From a virus, in IMG/VR virus record IMGVR_UViG_3300037010_001573, positions 64,001-128,000 of that record: a DNA stretch of 64,000 nt. One strand, written 5' to 3'. Within the stretch, counting starts at the first letter, position 1; each line of letters starts with the position of its first letter. Both the position numbers and the translations under genes were made by a program. The notes beneath the pieces were generated by a model, which worked only from the letters and a program-made list of their open reading frames with translations, searched no databases and was not told where the DNA came from. Below, one piece after another: positions 1 to 7,920 of the stretch.

Positions 1-968
1 ACTGTTACAACACGAGAAGTACCGAACCATTCAGAGTTAAATGAACTCAGTTTCATCCCTTTTTCAGGTGATACTACAGTTCCCCCGGTTACAGTTGCTA
101 TGTCTTCTAAAACAGCTGTACGTCTATCACCAAAATCTGGAGCTTTAACAGCCGCTACCTTTAACATACCTCTCATTTTGTTTACTATCAATGTAGATAA
201 AGCTTCACCATCGATGTCTTCAGCAATGATTAGTAATGAACTGTCTGTTTGAGATGCTCCTTCTAAAATAGGCAATAACTCTTTAACAGATACTATGTTT
301 CCCTTATATATTAATATAACAGGGTTTTGTAAAACAGCTGACATTGAATTATTATCCGTTACAAAATACATAGATTTATAACCTCTATCAAATTGGATAC
401 CTTCAACAGTTTCTAAAGATGTTTCACCTGTCTTAGATTCTTCTACAGTAACAACACCATCTTGTCCTACCAATTCCATAGCTTCTGCTACTAATGTTCC
501 CATTTCTTCATCATTATTAGCCGAAATAGTAGCTACTTGTCTAATTTGTTCTGGAGAACTGATATCACGCTTAATAGCTTTTAAACCTTCTATTATTTGA
601 TTAGTTCCAGCTTCAATACCTCTTTTAACTAAAACAACATTTGTGTTAGGTGTTATAGCTCCAAAAGATCTTTGAATTAATTCATTGGCTAATACAGTAG
701 AAGTAGTAGTTCCATCCCCTGCTTTATCTGCTGTTTTTATAGATGCTTGTTTTACAATCTGAGCACCCATGTTTTCAATAGGATCTTCTAATTCTTTAAG
801 TTCTTTAGCAACAGTAACTCCATCTTTAGTACTCCGAATACTCCCATATTCATCTTTGAATAATACATTTCTCCCATAAGGTCCTAGAGTAGAACCAACA
901 GCGTCTGCCACTTGTTTTACACCAGATCCTAATTTTTCTTTTGCTTCTTGATTAAAGGCTGTTTTCAT
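1..968 (-). CDS. groEL: GroEL chaperonin, N-terminal 322 residues (cut by window edge)
   Basis: The reading frame runs leftward from an ATG at 966-968 to the window edge, so the C-terminal part is missing. It is recognisably a 60-kDa chaperonin: an LGPYGRNV segment near residues 29-36, TKDGVTVAKE, NMGAQ and the ATP-binding GDGTTT motif follow in the usual order, and the apical domain begins after about residue 190. The family forms a double-ring ATP-driven folding chamber with GroES. The Lys usually found in LGPKGRNV is Tyr here, and the following segment (FKDEYGSIRS) is unlike host GroEL, which suggests a phage-diverged copy. It starts 12 bases after groES, so the two genes form an operon. 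Confidence 0.95.
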   Translation of the reverse strand, partial: MKTAFNQEAKEKLGSGVKQVADAVGSTLGPYGRNVLFKDEYGSIRSTKDGVTVAKELKELEDPIENMGAQIVKQASIKTADKAGDGTTTSTVLANELIQRSFGAITPNTNVVLVKRGIEAGTNQIIEGLKAIKRDISSPEQIRQVATISANNDEEMGTLVAEAMELVGQDGVVTVEESKTGETSLETVEGIQFDRGYKSMYFVTDNNSMSAVLQNPVILIYKGNIVSVKELLPILEGASQTDSSLLIIAEDIDGEALSTLIVNKMRGMLKVAAVKAPDFGDRRTAVLEDIATVTGGTVVSPEKGMKLSSFNSEWFGTSRVVT

Positions 969-980
969 ATTTATTTTTAA

Positions 981-1265
981 TTATATTTGTGCTAAAACTT
1001 TATCTTCTGATAAAGCTATATATTCTTGTCCTTCCCATTCTATTTTTGTTATACCAATCTGTGGTAACAAAACTCTATCATTTATTTGGAATGACATTGG
1101 AATTCTGGCGTCACCAGCATCATTCCATCTTCCTGGGCCTACATCAATAACAGTACCAATTATCGCTTTTTCTTGTGTTAAATCAGGAATTATAAACTTC
1201 CCATGCATTTTTTCGCTTTTTTCGTCTGCTTTTACAATAATAGCATCCCATACGGCTTTAATCAT
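981..1265 (-). CDS. groES: GroES-type co-chaperonin
   Basis: A 94-residue protein of normal GroES length. The mobile-loop region (roughly residues 17-33, ending in IIPD) is followed by GTVIDVGPG and by a typical beta-barrel segment with NDRVLLPQIG. It would cap the GroEL chamber encoded immediately downstream. T4 carries only a GroES analogue (gp31) and uses the host GroEL; here both partners are phage-encoded. The likely client is the capsid protein, as in T4; that is an inference. Confidence 0.93.
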   Translation of the reverse strand: MIKAVWDAIIVKADEKSEKMHGKFIIPDLTQEKAIIGTVIDVGPGRWNDAGDARIPMSFQINDRVLLPQIGITKIEWEGQEYIALSEDKVLAQI

Positions 1266-1288
1266 ATTATATAGTGTTAAATTATTTA

Positions 1289-1465
1289 TTATATTTGTGC
1301 TTCTTCTATTTGTGCTTCTTCTATAACCTCACAAAAAAACATTTTGTTATCTTTTTTAAATGATTTGTGAGATAATGACATTTCATTCCATATATGAGCA
1401 AAGGGTTCGTATATTAAACTAGTCATACGTTTTATTAAAAACAACTCATCATTTACTTTTATCAT
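1289..1465 (-). CDS. 58-residue protein of unknown function
   Basis: A short frame whose ATG (1463-1465) overlaps the stop of the sliding clamp gene as TAATG, the coupling seen at other junctions here. The protein begins MIKVNDELFLIKR and has an aromatic centre (YEPFAHIWNEM). Its end is a tandem repeat: the 12 bases coding EAQI occur twice in a row after an intervening E codon. I do not recognise a family. The overlap and the lack of any other gene in this gap support it as real. Confidence 0.6.
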   Translation of the reverse strand: MIKVNDELFLIKRMTSLIYEPFAHIWNEMSLSHKSFKKDNKMFFCEVIEEAQIEEAQI

Positions 1466-2205
1466 TATAATCTTAATTCTGGTAAGTAATAAACAGTGTG
1501 TCCATTTTCAGCTGTTATAAATTCTAATTTTAGTAACCCTTCAGCACTTAAATACCCCTTGGCACTGGTGTAATCTCCCTTATTAGCATTTAATATTTCT
1601 TTTATGTAAGATGAGTTAAAGGGATGTGAACTTATTTTTAAAGCTTCATAATCAGCAAGACATGTAAATTCAATTTTATTGGCATGTGATGTAGGTTCAC
1701 CCAAAACAAATTTTGCTTGTTTCCCACCATCTTCATGAGCATAACTTGATATTCTACAAATATCACGTGTGTTAGATCCTAAAGCATTTTTAGCTTTAAT
1801 GAAACGTGTTATGAACTCAACATCTATATCAAATGTGATATCATACGTTGGTTCCGAAATACTAGGGGTTGCGGGAACAATATATGGGTCTGCTAAAGAA
1901 TATTGTAAAGAGAAATTAGAATCTTCAATAAGCAATTTAGTCGGAATCTTATACTGTGATTCAACATTTAATAAAATATCTGTTTCTAATATGCTAAGCA
2001 TTTTAAGTAAACCACTAGTATTGTATATTCCTACTGTGTTGTCTCCTATCTTAATACCACAATCTAAATGTCCTACTAAGTCTTGATTAGGTGACACAAA
2101 ATCAATATGGAGTTTATCATTTGATATAATCCATTTTACGCTCTCAATAATACCACCTAAATAGTATTTTTCGATATTCGTTACTAAATCTAATTTTTTA
2201 ATCAT
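1465..2205 (-). CDS. 45: DNA polymerase sliding clamp (T4 gp45-like)
   Basis: A 246-residue protein close to the T4 gp45 length (228). Sequence landmarks of gp45 are visible: an IGIYNTSGLLKMLSIL-like stretch (here VGIYNTSG) near residue 60 and ADPYIVPATP near residue 105, matching the ADPSTVVAP region of T4. The clamp is a ring that tethers the replicative polymerase to DNA and in T4 also activates late transcription. It lies directly downstream of the polymerase genes, as expected for a replication cluster. Overall similarity is modest, so the assignment rests on these motifs plus context. Confidence 0.82.
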   Translation of the reverse strand: MIKKLDLVTNIEKYYLGGIIESVKWIISNDKLHIDFVSPNQDLVGHLDCGIKIGDNTVGIYNTSGLLKMLSILETDILLNVESQYKIPTKLLIEDSNFSLQYSLADPYIVPATPSISEPTYDITFDIDVEFITRFIKAKNALGSNTRDICRISSYAHEDGGKQAKFVLGEPTSHANKIEFTCLADYEALKISSHPFNSSYIKEILNANKGDYTSAKGYLSAEGLLKLEFITAENGHTVYYLPELRL

Positions 2206-2253
2206 ATTTAAATATAATAATAATTCTTGGGTTTTCCAAATTCTAAAAGTTGT

Positions 2254-3150
2254 TTATTTAAACGAAAAGAATTTATTTATTTTATTATTGAATATAGGTT
2301 TACCCCATTTTAAATCTTTATATAAACTTTCTAATTTATTAGTTAATATTGATTCAAATACTTGAGATTTATCTAAGTATTTCTCAACAAACTCAGTTAT
2401 AAAAGGAGGATCATCATAACCATTGAAACCTATTACATCTATTCGATAAGGGTTATCTTTTAAATAAGCTATAAACATTTTATCACCAATAGATAAAACA
2501 TTATGTTTTTTATCTAATTTTTTAAAACGCAACAAATCATTATAGAAAATAGCAGCTTTCGTATTAATAGGACATTTTAATCCTAAACGTGAAAATATTT
2601 CACCCGCTTTAGGAGGAGACGCAATGTAATCTTGTAAATTTTTTATTCCTGTTGGTTTTAATAATAAACGCCAATCAACAACATCAATACTATCTCTAAA
2701 TTCCAATATTTTTTTATCTATGTTCGGTTTTTTAGCACCAAACATTATATCTTGTAAAAGTTGTTTACTAAATGTTCTAAAATATGGGGGGAAATTAGAT
2801 TTCATCAAGTCTAATCCTTTAATATCTAATTCTTCTACAGGCACCCCTTCTTTATTTACAATATACATAGCATAACGTCGTTTACCAGCAAAATAACCTC
2901 GCTCTAATACTACTTCTTGTTTTAATTCAAAATAATGTGTTCGATCATGTAGATTAAATGCTTCTTGTGAAAAATTACCTATAAAGGTATTTGCTACTTC
3001 TTGTAATTCTGTTGCTATTTCTAAAACTAAAGGTATTACCTTTTCTTTATCATTTATATCTAAATCAGGATATCTATGTAATAATAAATCCTTTACATGA
3101 ATAAACAATGAATCCGTATCACTTGTTATTATTCTATCTTTATCTTCCAT
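2254..3150 (-). CDS. 43: Family B DNA polymerase, C-terminal half (motif C, thumb)
   Basis: A 298-residue protein that begins just before catalytic motif C (SDTDSLF at residues 10-16) and continues through the ELKQEVVLERGYFAGKKRYA-like region (KRRYAM near residue 90) to the thumb and C-terminus of a gp43-type polymerase. It lacks the exonuclease domain, motif A and motif B, which are in the gene at 3823-5547. An intact homing endonuclease lies between the halves. The ATG is 2 bases after the endonuclease stop. Together the halves give about 870 residues, comparable with T4 gp43 (898). I infer that the two polypeptides assemble into one enzyme, as reported for split gp43 in Aeromonas phages. 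Confidence 0.92.
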   Translation of the reverse strand: MEDKDRIITSDTDSLFIHVKDLLLHRYPDLDINDKEKVIPLVLEIATELQEVANTFIGNFSQEAFNLHDRTHYFELKQEVVLERGYFAGKRRYAMYIVNKEGVPVEELDIKGLDLMKSNFPPYFRTFSKQLLQDIMFGAKKPNIDKKILEFRDSIDVVDWRLLLKPTGIKNLQDYIASPPKAGEIFSRLGLKCPINTKAAIFYNDLLRFKKLDKKHNVLSIGDKMFIAYLKDNPYRIDVIGFNGYDDPPFITEFVEKYLDKSQVFESILTNKLESLYKDLKWGKPIFNNKINKFFSFK

Positions 3151-3152
3151 AT

Positions 3153-3782
3153 TTATTTTTTATACACCCATATAAAATTATTTGTTTTTTTCAATATTTT
3201 TCTACATACTTTAGATATGGAAGAAGCATTACTATTTGTTTGTTTTGATGCTTCTTTAATACTATGCCATTCTTTAATAAAATTTCCTTCTAAATCATAT
3301 TGAATGATAGGTTTTTGATTATTTTCGGCTGCTTTTTTATGATTTCTATTTTTAGAAACTTTACATCCCATTCCTTCAGGTTTTGGAACTCCTAATCTGC
3401 ATTGTTTCATTAATTCTCCAAACCCATATGGTTTTTTTTTACCTTTTAATGCTTTGCTTTTTCGTTGTTTTGTTATATCCGATTGTTTTTTTCCTAACAT
3501 TGGTTTTTTGTCTTTTCTCCCTTCTTTAGATTCTTCAGAATGTTTTAAAGGACCACCACCACCTTTATTTTGATTAATCAAATCAAAACCCCATTGTCTA
3601 AATTGTTCAATCCAGTAGCATTCTATCAATTTTTTATCAATAGAATTAGTTATTTCTATATCTAATATTTCAATATCTATACCATATTTTTGCCTATGTT
3701 GGTTTACTCTAGTTTTTAAATTTTTAGTATATCCTACATAAAAAGGTATTTGATTTTTCTCTAAATAATATATATAAATCAT
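3153..3782 (-). CDS. GIY-YIG homing endonuclease splitting the polymerase gene
   Basis: A complete 209-residue homing endonuclease. The GIY-YIG nuclease domain is at the N-terminus (YIYYLEK then PFYVGYTKN, residues 3-21, with the RxNQH helix following), then a basic NUMOD3-like linker rich in K and G, then a C-terminal IENR1/NUMOD1-type DNA-binding repeat (QYDLEGNFIKEWHSIKEAS to the end). It sits between the two halves of the family B polymerase gene. Flanking gaps are only 40 and 2 bases, too short for group I intron cores, so it appears to be an intronless insertion. No stop or frameshift interrupts it, so it may still be active. Confidence 0.93.
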   Translation of the reverse strand: MIYIYYLEKNQIPFYVGYTKNLKTRVNQHRQKYGIDIEILDIEITNSIDKKLIECYWIEQFRQWGFDLINQNKGGGGPLKHSEESKEGRKDKKPMLGKKQSDITKQRKSKALKGKKKPYGFGELMKQCRLGVPKPEGMGCKVSKNRNHKKAAENNQKPIIQYDLEGNFIKEWHSIKEASKQTNSNASSISKVCRKILKKTNNFIWVYKK

Positions 3783-3822
3783 ATTTTATTTTATCATAAA
3801 TATTACATTTACTATACAACGA

Positions 3823-5547
3823 TTAAGTTTTTTTATTCCCACAACCTTTAAGTGTATTTTTTATTTCATTGTTTATATAATTATTCATATTTATTATACT
3901 TTCTTGTAAAAGTCTTTGTCCTGTAAGTGTTATTGCCTTTGATATAAATTTATGCCCATCTGTATACCTCCATCCGTTTATAGCATAACAACCATAAACA
4001 TCGTTAAGTTTAATTTTGTAAGCATGTTGGCGTCTGTTATAAAAATCACCCATAATAGGATCTTTATCCACTTTAAACGCTTTTTTCATTAATACCTTAT
4101 ATTCACTCCTTTTATTAAACCAATCTGTCAATATATCACAAACAACGCTTGGTCTATCTTTTCTAAATAAAACACCCGGAGCTGAAATTGTCCAGTTTTC
4201 TTTTTCTATTAATTCCAATATTTTTCCTGCTTTAACAGTAGAACGAATAACAGATTTAGATGGTGTTAATCTTTCAATTTGTAATTCATATTCTGGATCT
4301 AGTTCTTTAAGTTCTTTAAGAGACCATTGATTATCATATTTATCTCTATTTACAATACGACCTATTAAAGTTTCAATACCTATATTCAATGAACGTATAA
4401 TAGAAGGGTATAAAGATGTAAAATCCAAGTCAATAACCCATTCATACAAACCTGGGACTGGATCTTTTAAATAACCACCTGCATATTCTTCTTTGATATC
4501 CTGTAGAGAAGGATTATAAGTGGTAGGTTTGTTAGGAGAAACAATATTATTACGTTTTAAATATGTTAATATAGCTCCTTCATTTAATACAGTAGACATG
4601 TATATTTGTTCATAAGGAACATGACATAAATGGCAAACAGTAATAGTTAAATCAATAAATTTCAGTTTTTTTTCTAATTCAACAAGAATTTCAACATCTC
4701 GAATATTATAATCGATGAATTTATCAACATCATCAACAAACAGTTTATCTAAAGAACCCAAATATTCGATTTTGCCTAAATTTACGTACTTTTCACCAAT
4801 ATCACCTAATTTGTAAGATGGTTCTTGCGCAGTAACATATTTTTTAAACAACAACATGTAATCTAAATGGTTAAGACCCGCTATTTTTGTTGTTTTAACT
4901 CCTCTAAAATCATTTTCATCGACCTTATTTAACGGTGATAAACGCACGGCCTCTGTTTTTCCGCATATTTTGGCGATTCTAGAGTAAAGATACGGTATAT
5001 CGAAGAATTCGCTGTTCCATCCTGATATTATTGTTGGGTCTATTTCATCCCACATGTCTAAGAAGCGGTTTAATAAATCCGCTTCATCTGAACATGGTAT
5101 TATATGTTTATTTCCTAATATTGAAGATTTTAATTTAGATTTTTCATCTAAAATATAACAATAATATATTTTTGTATTATTGTCATACAAAGCTATGGAT
5201 GTTATTTTTCCTTGTGGGTTTCTAACACTATCTTGTGTAAGAGCACCAGCAATTTCACATTCGATATCTAAATAAACTAAATTTTGAAAAGAAGGAACAT
5301 CATCTGAATCTGAATATGCATCTACTAATACTCTAGTGTATTTGTCTACATCACTTTCAAAAACAGCAATTTCTTTATAATCGTATGTTTTTGTAGGAGA
5401 CACACGTTTACCATCTATCGTCTTGAATTCACCAGCATCATCCAATCTATAACCGGTCGCACGATATGGGAAAGATACCCACCCTTTTTTATCGTCTTTT
5501 AAATGATACTCTTTAGTACCTCTATTGTAGTATATTGATTGATACAA
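3823..5547 (-). CDS. 43: Family B DNA polymerase, N-terminal half (exonuclease, motifs A and B)
   Basis: A 574-residue protein holding the proofreading exonuclease and most of the palm of a gp43-type polymerase. Visible motifs: Exo I LDIE (about 93-96), Exo II GWNSEFFD (176-183), Exo III YNIRD (280-284), polymerase motif A DLDFTSLYPSII (373-384) and motif B KIKLNDVYG (511-519). It stops about 50 residues after motif B, before motif C, which is carried by the next gene. The last dozen residues (LKGCGNKKT) look like readthrough into inserted DNA rather than native polymerase sequence. On its own it should be catalytically incomplete. Confidence 0.94.
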   Translation of the reverse strand: MYQSIYYNRGTKEYHLKDDKKGWVSFPYRATGYRLDDAGEFKTIDGKRVSPTKTYDYKEIAVFESDVDKYTRVLVDAYSDSDDVPSFQNLVYLDIECEIAGALTQDSVRNPQGKITSIALYDNNTKIYYCYILDEKSKLKSSILGNKHIIPCSDEADLLNRFLDMWDEIDPTIISGWNSEFFDIPYLYSRIAKICGKTEAVRLSPLNKVDENDFRGVKTTKIAGLNHLDYMLLFKKYVTAQEPSYKLGDIGEKYVNLGKIEYLGSLDKLFVDDVDKFIDYNIRDVEILVELEKKLKFIDLTITVCHLCHVPYEQIYMSTVLNEGAILTYLKRNNIVSPNKPTTYNPSLQDIKEEYAGGYLKDPVPGLYEWVIDLDFTSLYPSIIRSLNIGIETLIGRIVNRDKYDNQWSLKELKELDPEYELQIERLTPSKSVIRSTVKAGKILELIEKENWTISAPGVLFRKDRPSVVCDILTDWFNKRSEYKVLMKKAFKVDKDPIMGDFYNRRQHAYKIKLNDVYGCYAINGWRYTDGHKFISKAITLTGQRLLQESIINMNNYINNEIKNTLKGCGNKKT

Positions 5548-5572
5548 AACCTTTGTTTTAAATTAATAACCT

Positions 5573-5758
5573 TTATATAAATAAATATATTATTTTTTCT
5601 TTTTTGGGGTAATATTTTCTTTTTTTCTTAGATAATGCTTCAGTAGCATCTGCTTCAAGTTGATTTATCCTCCTTAACATCTGATGCGCGTTCATTGATA
5701 ACAGAAGATTGAGGATGTGTATTATCTTCATCTTGTTTAATATCTGGTTGTTCCTCAA
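5573..5758 (-). other. Doubtful alternative frame over the end of the small membrane gene
   Basis: From about 5700 leftward this frame encodes a charged, helical stretch (RRINQLEADATEALSKKKRKYY) that looks more like protein than a chance frame, although its upstream part is a shadow of the neighbouring membrane gene. It could be a separate tiny gene starting at the ATG near 5697, or the frameshifted tail of the membrane protein. There is no independent support, so I list it only as a possibility. Confidence 0.25.
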
Positions 5759-5885
5759 CCACCATATCTTTTAAAGCAGGTTGCCCTTTTGTAAGTTGAT
5801 AAGAAATTAAACCAGCCATGGTTACTATTCCTAAAAAAAGCAATATTACTTCAGCTAAATTCATTGTTGAAATTGTGTTTATCAT
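5655..5885 (-). CDS. Small single-pass membrane protein
   Basis: A 76-residue protein with one hydrophobic segment (about residues 8-28, LAEVILLFLGIVTMAGLISY) and a polar, acidic cytoplasmic or periplasmic tail. No family is recognised. It lies between the polymerase and the small gene at 5953. The last 100 bases overlap another plausible frame, so its exact C-terminus is uncertain. Confidence 0.55.
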   Translation of the reverse strand: MINTISTMNLAEVILLFLGIVTMAGLISYQLTKGQPALKDMVVEEQPDIKQDEDNTHPQSSVINERASDVKEDKST

Positions 5886-5952
5886 TTTGTTTATTTTATT
5901 AATAATATAAAATTGTGATGCTAAATATAAAAAATCCTAAAATTAATCTATT

Positions 5953-6099
5953 TTACTCTACAAAGTCTTCATCTTTTAAATCTTCACCACCAACACCCAT
6001 AGGTGTCCAAGATGCTTGTATTTTATCTAAATGAATCCCCAATGTTACTTCATAATTAGGATCATTTAAATTTATGAAAATATTATCCGTTATTCTCAT
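5953..6099 (-). CDS. 48-residue acidic protein of unknown function
   Basis: A short gene whose ATG (6097-6099) overlaps the end of the MazG-like gene by 17 bases. The product has a beta-like N-terminal half (NIFINLN, YEVTLGIHLDKI) and an acidic tail ending in DEDFVE. It fills an otherwise empty gap and has a clean start and stop, but no recognised family. Confidence 0.5.
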   Translation of the reverse strand: MRITDNIFINLNDPNYEVTLGIHLDKIQASWTPMGVGGEDLKDEDFVE

Positions 6100-6598
6100 T
6101 TGATTTTTTTATTTCTTCTTTAGTAAAAAATTGGTTTAGATTTGGGCGAAAATAATTTATACTTTTCATTACTTTTCTATCATCCGTTCTGTAAACAACG
6201 AAAACCTCTCCAACTTTTTCATAATGACAAGCTGCATTTTGTTCGATACTTCTTTTAGAGACTGTTGCGATTGCTTCTTCTTCAGTTTTACAAGTTTTCG
6301 ACAAATTTGAAGCTTGTACTTCTTGATAGGCCGGCCATATCTTATTCTTAAGACCGTGTAACATAGTACCGTTCCCAGTAGCAACATAAGTAATATCACA
6401 TAAAGCATCCAAAACTTCCACGATGTCGCCGTTTTCGCATGCTTCTCTATATTCTTCAAGCTCTTCGAGTATGAAATTATACACAAATTCCCATTCTTTT
6501 CTTTCGGGGATATTGGGTTCATAATTATTGGGTTTGGCCATAACAGCATTAAATTCTTCGACCTCATCTATAAAAGGCACATTTGGTTTTGTAATCAT
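6083..6598 (-). CDS. MazG-like all-alpha NTP pyrophosphohydrolase
   Basis: A 171-residue protein with the all-alpha NTP pyrophosphatase signature: LEELEEYREA (about residues 44-53) followed by VEVLDALCDITYVATG (61-76), which supply the EExxE and ExxD metal ligands, then a conserved-looking EVQASNLSK. Enzymes of this superfamily (MazG, HisE-type) cleave nucleoside triphosphates or phosphoribosyl-ATP to monophosphates and pyrophosphate. In phages they are thought to shape the nucleotide pool or dampen host starvation signalling. It is packed 3 bases from the phosphoribosyltransferase gene. Exact substrate is not readable from sequence. Confidence 0.82.
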   Translation of the reverse strand: MITKPNVPFIDEVEEFNAVMAKPNNYEPNIPERKEWEFVYNFILEELEEYREACENGDIVEVLDALCDITYVATGNGTMLHGLKNKIWPAYQEVQASNLSKTCKTEEEAIATVSKRSIEQNAACHYEKVGEVFVVYRTDDRKVMKSINYFRPNLNQFFTKEEIKKSNENNG

Positions 6599-6601
6599 GG
6601 T

Positions 6602-7012
6602 TTATTTTGTTGTTTTTATTAAATAATCGGCAATTGGTTCAGCATTTATATCTTCCCATGGGTAGTATATAAATTCATCACCTGAATGAATAGCAGCATA
6701 TACATTAGGTGTGTATAAGGATGTATGTGGTTTAAAATGTAAAGCACCTGTATAAACACCATGTATGTTCTTTAATGTCTTTCCTGAATCACATATATCA
6801 TCTATAACTAAAGTATTAGGCATCATTATGTTTGTGTATGGTAATTTTAAAATATGAGATACCATAACAGCAGGTATTAATCCTCCTCTTGCAACCCCGT
6901 GGATTGAATCTATATTTGGGTATTGGTTTTGGATATTTAAGCAAAGTTTATTAACCAAATATTCAACATCATCCCAACTTAAAAAGATTTTATTTTGTGA
7001 TTTTAATGACAT
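6602..7012 (-). CDS. Type I phosphoribosyltransferase
   Basis: A 136-residue protein with the PRPP-binding loop LVIDDICDSGKT (residues 68-79), the diagnostic motif of type I phosphoribosyltransferases, preceded by a GVARGGLIPA loop (39-48). The shape resembles xanthine/hypoxanthine-guanine enzymes, which join a purine base to PRPP. It sits between the MazG-like gene and folE with almost no spacing, so it is probably part of the nucleotide/deazaguanine operon. A role in salvaging a 7-deazaguanine base is possible but speculative. Confidence 0.85.
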   Translation of the reverse strand: MSLKSQNKIFLSWDDVEYLVNKLCLNIQNQYPNIDSIHGVARGGLIPAVMVSHILKLPYTNIMMPNTLVIDDICDSGKTLKNIHGVYTGALHFKPHTSLYTPNVYAAIHSGDEFIYYPWEDINAEPIADYLIKTTK

Positions 7013-7013
7013 T

Positions 7014-7715
7014 TTATGAATTTAATTTATAATGGGATGCTATTTCTATTGATTTAAAATATTCATCTCTAACTTCAGGTTTGTTTTTGAAAACTCCTGT
7101 TAACTCACTTGTAACCATTGCTGATCCTTTATGATTTGTTCCACGACACGATACACAATTATGTTCTCCTACTATAGAAACGGCTACACCAATATTACCT
7201 TCACACACTTTACTAACTGAGTTATGTATTGCTACTGTAAGTTGTTCTTGGATAGCTCCTCTTCGCCCAAAATGTTCTACTAGTCTATTAAGTTTGCTCA
7301 ACCCAATAACACGAGCATCTTCTCCAGGAATGTAAGCAATATGAACACGTCCTGTTATTGTTTCATGATGATGGCTACACATACTTGTTAAAGGTATATT
7401 TGTTTGTACTACCATTCCTTTAAAACCATCACTAGGGAATGAAGATATTGTAGGGGGAGCATCATACCTTCCTTTCCATTGTTCTAAAACATATTTCTTA
7501 GCAATACGTCTTGGAGTATCAGCACTATTTGGATCATTTTTCCAATCACAACCTAAAGCAGTTAAAAAATTACCATAAGCTTCAGCAGCAGCATCGATCA
7601 TTACTTCTTTATCTTCCTTGCTTAAAGGAAAACCAGGAGCAACCCCATTAGCTAACCCAACAGGAACTACTTCAAGATCATTGTAATTTTTTCGTCTATT
7701 GTCTTCTACGTTCAT
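7014..7715 (-). CDS. folE: GTP cyclohydrolase I
   Basis: A 233-residue FolE. Zinc and active-site motifs are intact: SMCSHHHE (residues 111-118; C113, H115, H116), the GLSKL and RLVEHFGRR segments (138-152), and the EHNCVSCRG loop (184-192). FolE converts GTP to dihydroneopterin triphosphate, the first step of both folate and 7-deazaguanine (preQ0) synthesis. With QueD, QueE, QueC and a DpdA-like protein nearby, the deazaguanine route is the likely purpose. The first 30 residues are a non-conserved extension. Confidence 0.96.
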   Translation of the reverse strand: MNVEDNRRKNYNDLEVVPVGLANGVAPGFPLSKEDKEVMIDAAAEAYGNFLTALGCDWKNDPNSADTPRRIAKKYVLEQWKGRYDAPPTISSFPSDGFKGMVVQTNIPLTSMCSHHHETITGRVHIAYIPGEDARVIGLSKLNRLVEHFGRRGAIQEQLTVAIHNSVSKVCEGNIGVAVSIVGEHNCVSCRGTNHKGSAMVTSELTGVFKNKPEVRDEYFKSIEIASHYKLNS

Positions 7716-7899
7716 AAATTATTGTTTTTTCTTTATTTGAAAATTTATATCCTCTAAATGTAATAAAATCTAATTCAATTTCCAAAAAATTTGCAATTTT
7801 TCTTACATCATCTATGGTAATTAAAGCATTACACCATTGCCACCATATTGAATTTAATATATCATTTATTGATATACCTGTTATTTTTAAATCTATCAT
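7696..7899 (-). CDS. 67-residue protein of unknown function
   Basis: A small gene overlapping the folE start by 20 bases, with its stop inside the folE leader. The sequence (ISINDILNSIWWQWCNALITIDDVRKIANFLEI) looks like a compact helical domain and is not low complexity. No family is recognised. It is in the queE-folE gap and so would be co-transcribed with the deazaguanine genes. Confidence 0.5.
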   Translation of the reverse strand: MIDLKITGISINDILNSIWWQWCNALITIDDVRKIANFLEIELDFITFRGYKFSNKEKTIIYERRRQ

Positions 7900-7920
7900 G
7901 CTTTTTATTCTTGAATATTA

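Noticed and set aside
1769-2086. Plus-strand frame of 105 residues
   Set aside because: Antisense shadow of the sliding clamp; all supported genes are on the minus strand.
3151-3822. Group I intron in the polymerase gene around the GIY-YIG endonuclease
   Set aside because: The gaps flanking the endonuclease are 40 and 2 bases. I found no R or S box and no guide pairing with the 5' part. It fits a direct endonuclease insertion better.
6169-6567. Minus-strand frame of 132 residues
   Set aside because: Shifted-frame shadow of the MazG-like gene, rich in Met, Leu and Cys, without any protein-like pattern.
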